A DNA stretch of 5,433 bases from CAZOGW01 sp964579415 (lineage in GTDB: Bacteria > Actinomycetota > Acidimicrobiia > Spongiisociales > UBA5794), in contig CAZOGW010000170.1 in NCBI GenBank assembly GCA_964579415.1, positions 1-5,433 on the forward strand, written 5' to 3'. The notes under the pieces were generated by a model that ran no database searches, was not told the origin of the DNA, and worked only from the letters and a program-made list of their open reading frames with translations. Shown piece by piece: positions 5,312 to 5,433 of this stretch. The position numbers and the translations under genes were made by a program. Each line of letters starts with the position of its first letter. Positions within the stretch are counted from its first letter, which is position 1.

Positions 5312-5330
5312 TACGTAGTACGTAGTACGT
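5302..5330 (+). repeat. Heptamer array 5 (GTRRTAC, + orientation)
   Basis: TAGTAC, three perfect GTAGTAC units and a trailing GT make about four copies. The array overlaps the 3' end of the four-helix-bundle gene, whose TAG stop (5309-5311) is part of a repeat unit, and its last T is the first base of TTA (5330-5332), the complement of the opposing gene's TAA. Since seven is not divisible by three, TAG recurs in all three plus-strand frames. Confidence 0.93.
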
Positions 5331-5433
5331 TATGTCGCTTGCACCGCCATCTGTCCCGGGCTTGTGATCGTTATGACCCCTCCGTAGGCGCAATTGCAGG
5401 TGGAGCCGGCGGTTAGGACGGGGATGTTCTTGA
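5330..5433 (-). CDS. C-terminal fragment of a probable PAAR-like (DUF4280-type) protein
   Basis: Reading the minus strand from the right edge gives 33 residues before TAA at 5332-5330. The fragment includes NIPVLTAGSTCNCAYGGVIT and then ITSPGQMAVQAT at the end. The pattern of a Val-Leu-Thr strand, a Cys-containing turn, GG, an alternating I-x-I strand and SPGQ resembles the end of PAAR-like/DUF4280 proteins. Those cap the spike of contractile injection or tail-like systems, with Cys or His residues binding metal at the tip. This is recalled similarity on a short piece, so the assignment is moderate; the reading frame itself is well supported by its length without stops and its fit to the junction. 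The remaining gene lies beyond the window. It converges on the four-helix-bundle gene with array 5 between them. Confidence 0.5.
   Translation of the reverse strand, partial: KNIPVLTAGSTCNCAYGGVITITSPGQMAVQAT

Noticed and set aside
4753..5330. Diversity-generating retroelement because of the Avd-like protein
   Set aside because: No reverse transcriptase, template repeat or variable repeat is seen; the four-helix-bundle family is much wider than Avd.

Overview
The window is GC-rich DNA, over 90% G/C at third codon positions in its housekeeping genes. Gene content suggests an actinobacterium: an ECF sigma factor with a ZAS/RskA-type membrane anti-sigma factor, a 5-formyl-THF cyclo-ligase gene overlapping a YbaK-type gene, a compact LuxR-type regulator and a YcaQ-like protein. 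An Acidimicrobiia-like metagenomic lineage is my guess; nothing here proves it.

Layout from left to right: (1) the 3' end of a probable YcaQ-like winged-helix gene (+). (2) A leader with a perfect 14-bp hairpin, then a two-gene operon (+): ECF sigma factor and anti-sigma factor, with overlapping stop and start codons. (3) A convergent gene (-) for a large single-pass membrane protein with an exported, possibly beta-propeller domain of unknown function. (4) A 101-bp divergent spacer. (5) A translationally coupled pair (+): 5-formyltetrahydrofolate cyclo-ligase and a YbaK-type aminoacyl-tRNA deacylase. (6) A LuxR-type regulator (+) with a shortened, apparently non-phosphorylatable receiver-like domain. 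(7) A 578-bp segment with a structured non-coding stretch and a four-helix-bundle (Avd/S23-like) gene (+). (8) The 3' end of a probable PAAR-like gene (-) running off the right edge. No gene-free stretch exceeds 300 bases.

The most unusual signal is a family of short tandem heptamer arrays, all fitting the consensus GTRRTAC. There are five arrays of about 25-33 bp, most with four copies, and all lie in gene junctions. Arrays 1 (+) and 2 (-) bracket the sigma/anti-sigma operon as inverted repeats. Arrays 3 (-) and 5 (+) bracket the four-helix-bundle gene as a 27-bp perfect inverted repeat, and array 4 (+) lies between them. Between arrays 3 and 4 is a further 14-bp stem. The last array supplies the stop codon of the four-helix-bundle gene and touches the stop codon of the opposing PAAR-like gene. 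That gene also has much lower third-position GC (about 69%) than the folate gene (about 92%). My main hypothesis is that array 3 to array 5 is a small element carrying a four-helix-bundle gene, bounded by heptamer arrays, and comparable in layout to 23S rRNA intervening sequences that encode such proteins. No transposase, integrase or reverse transcriptase is visible, so how it would move is unknown.
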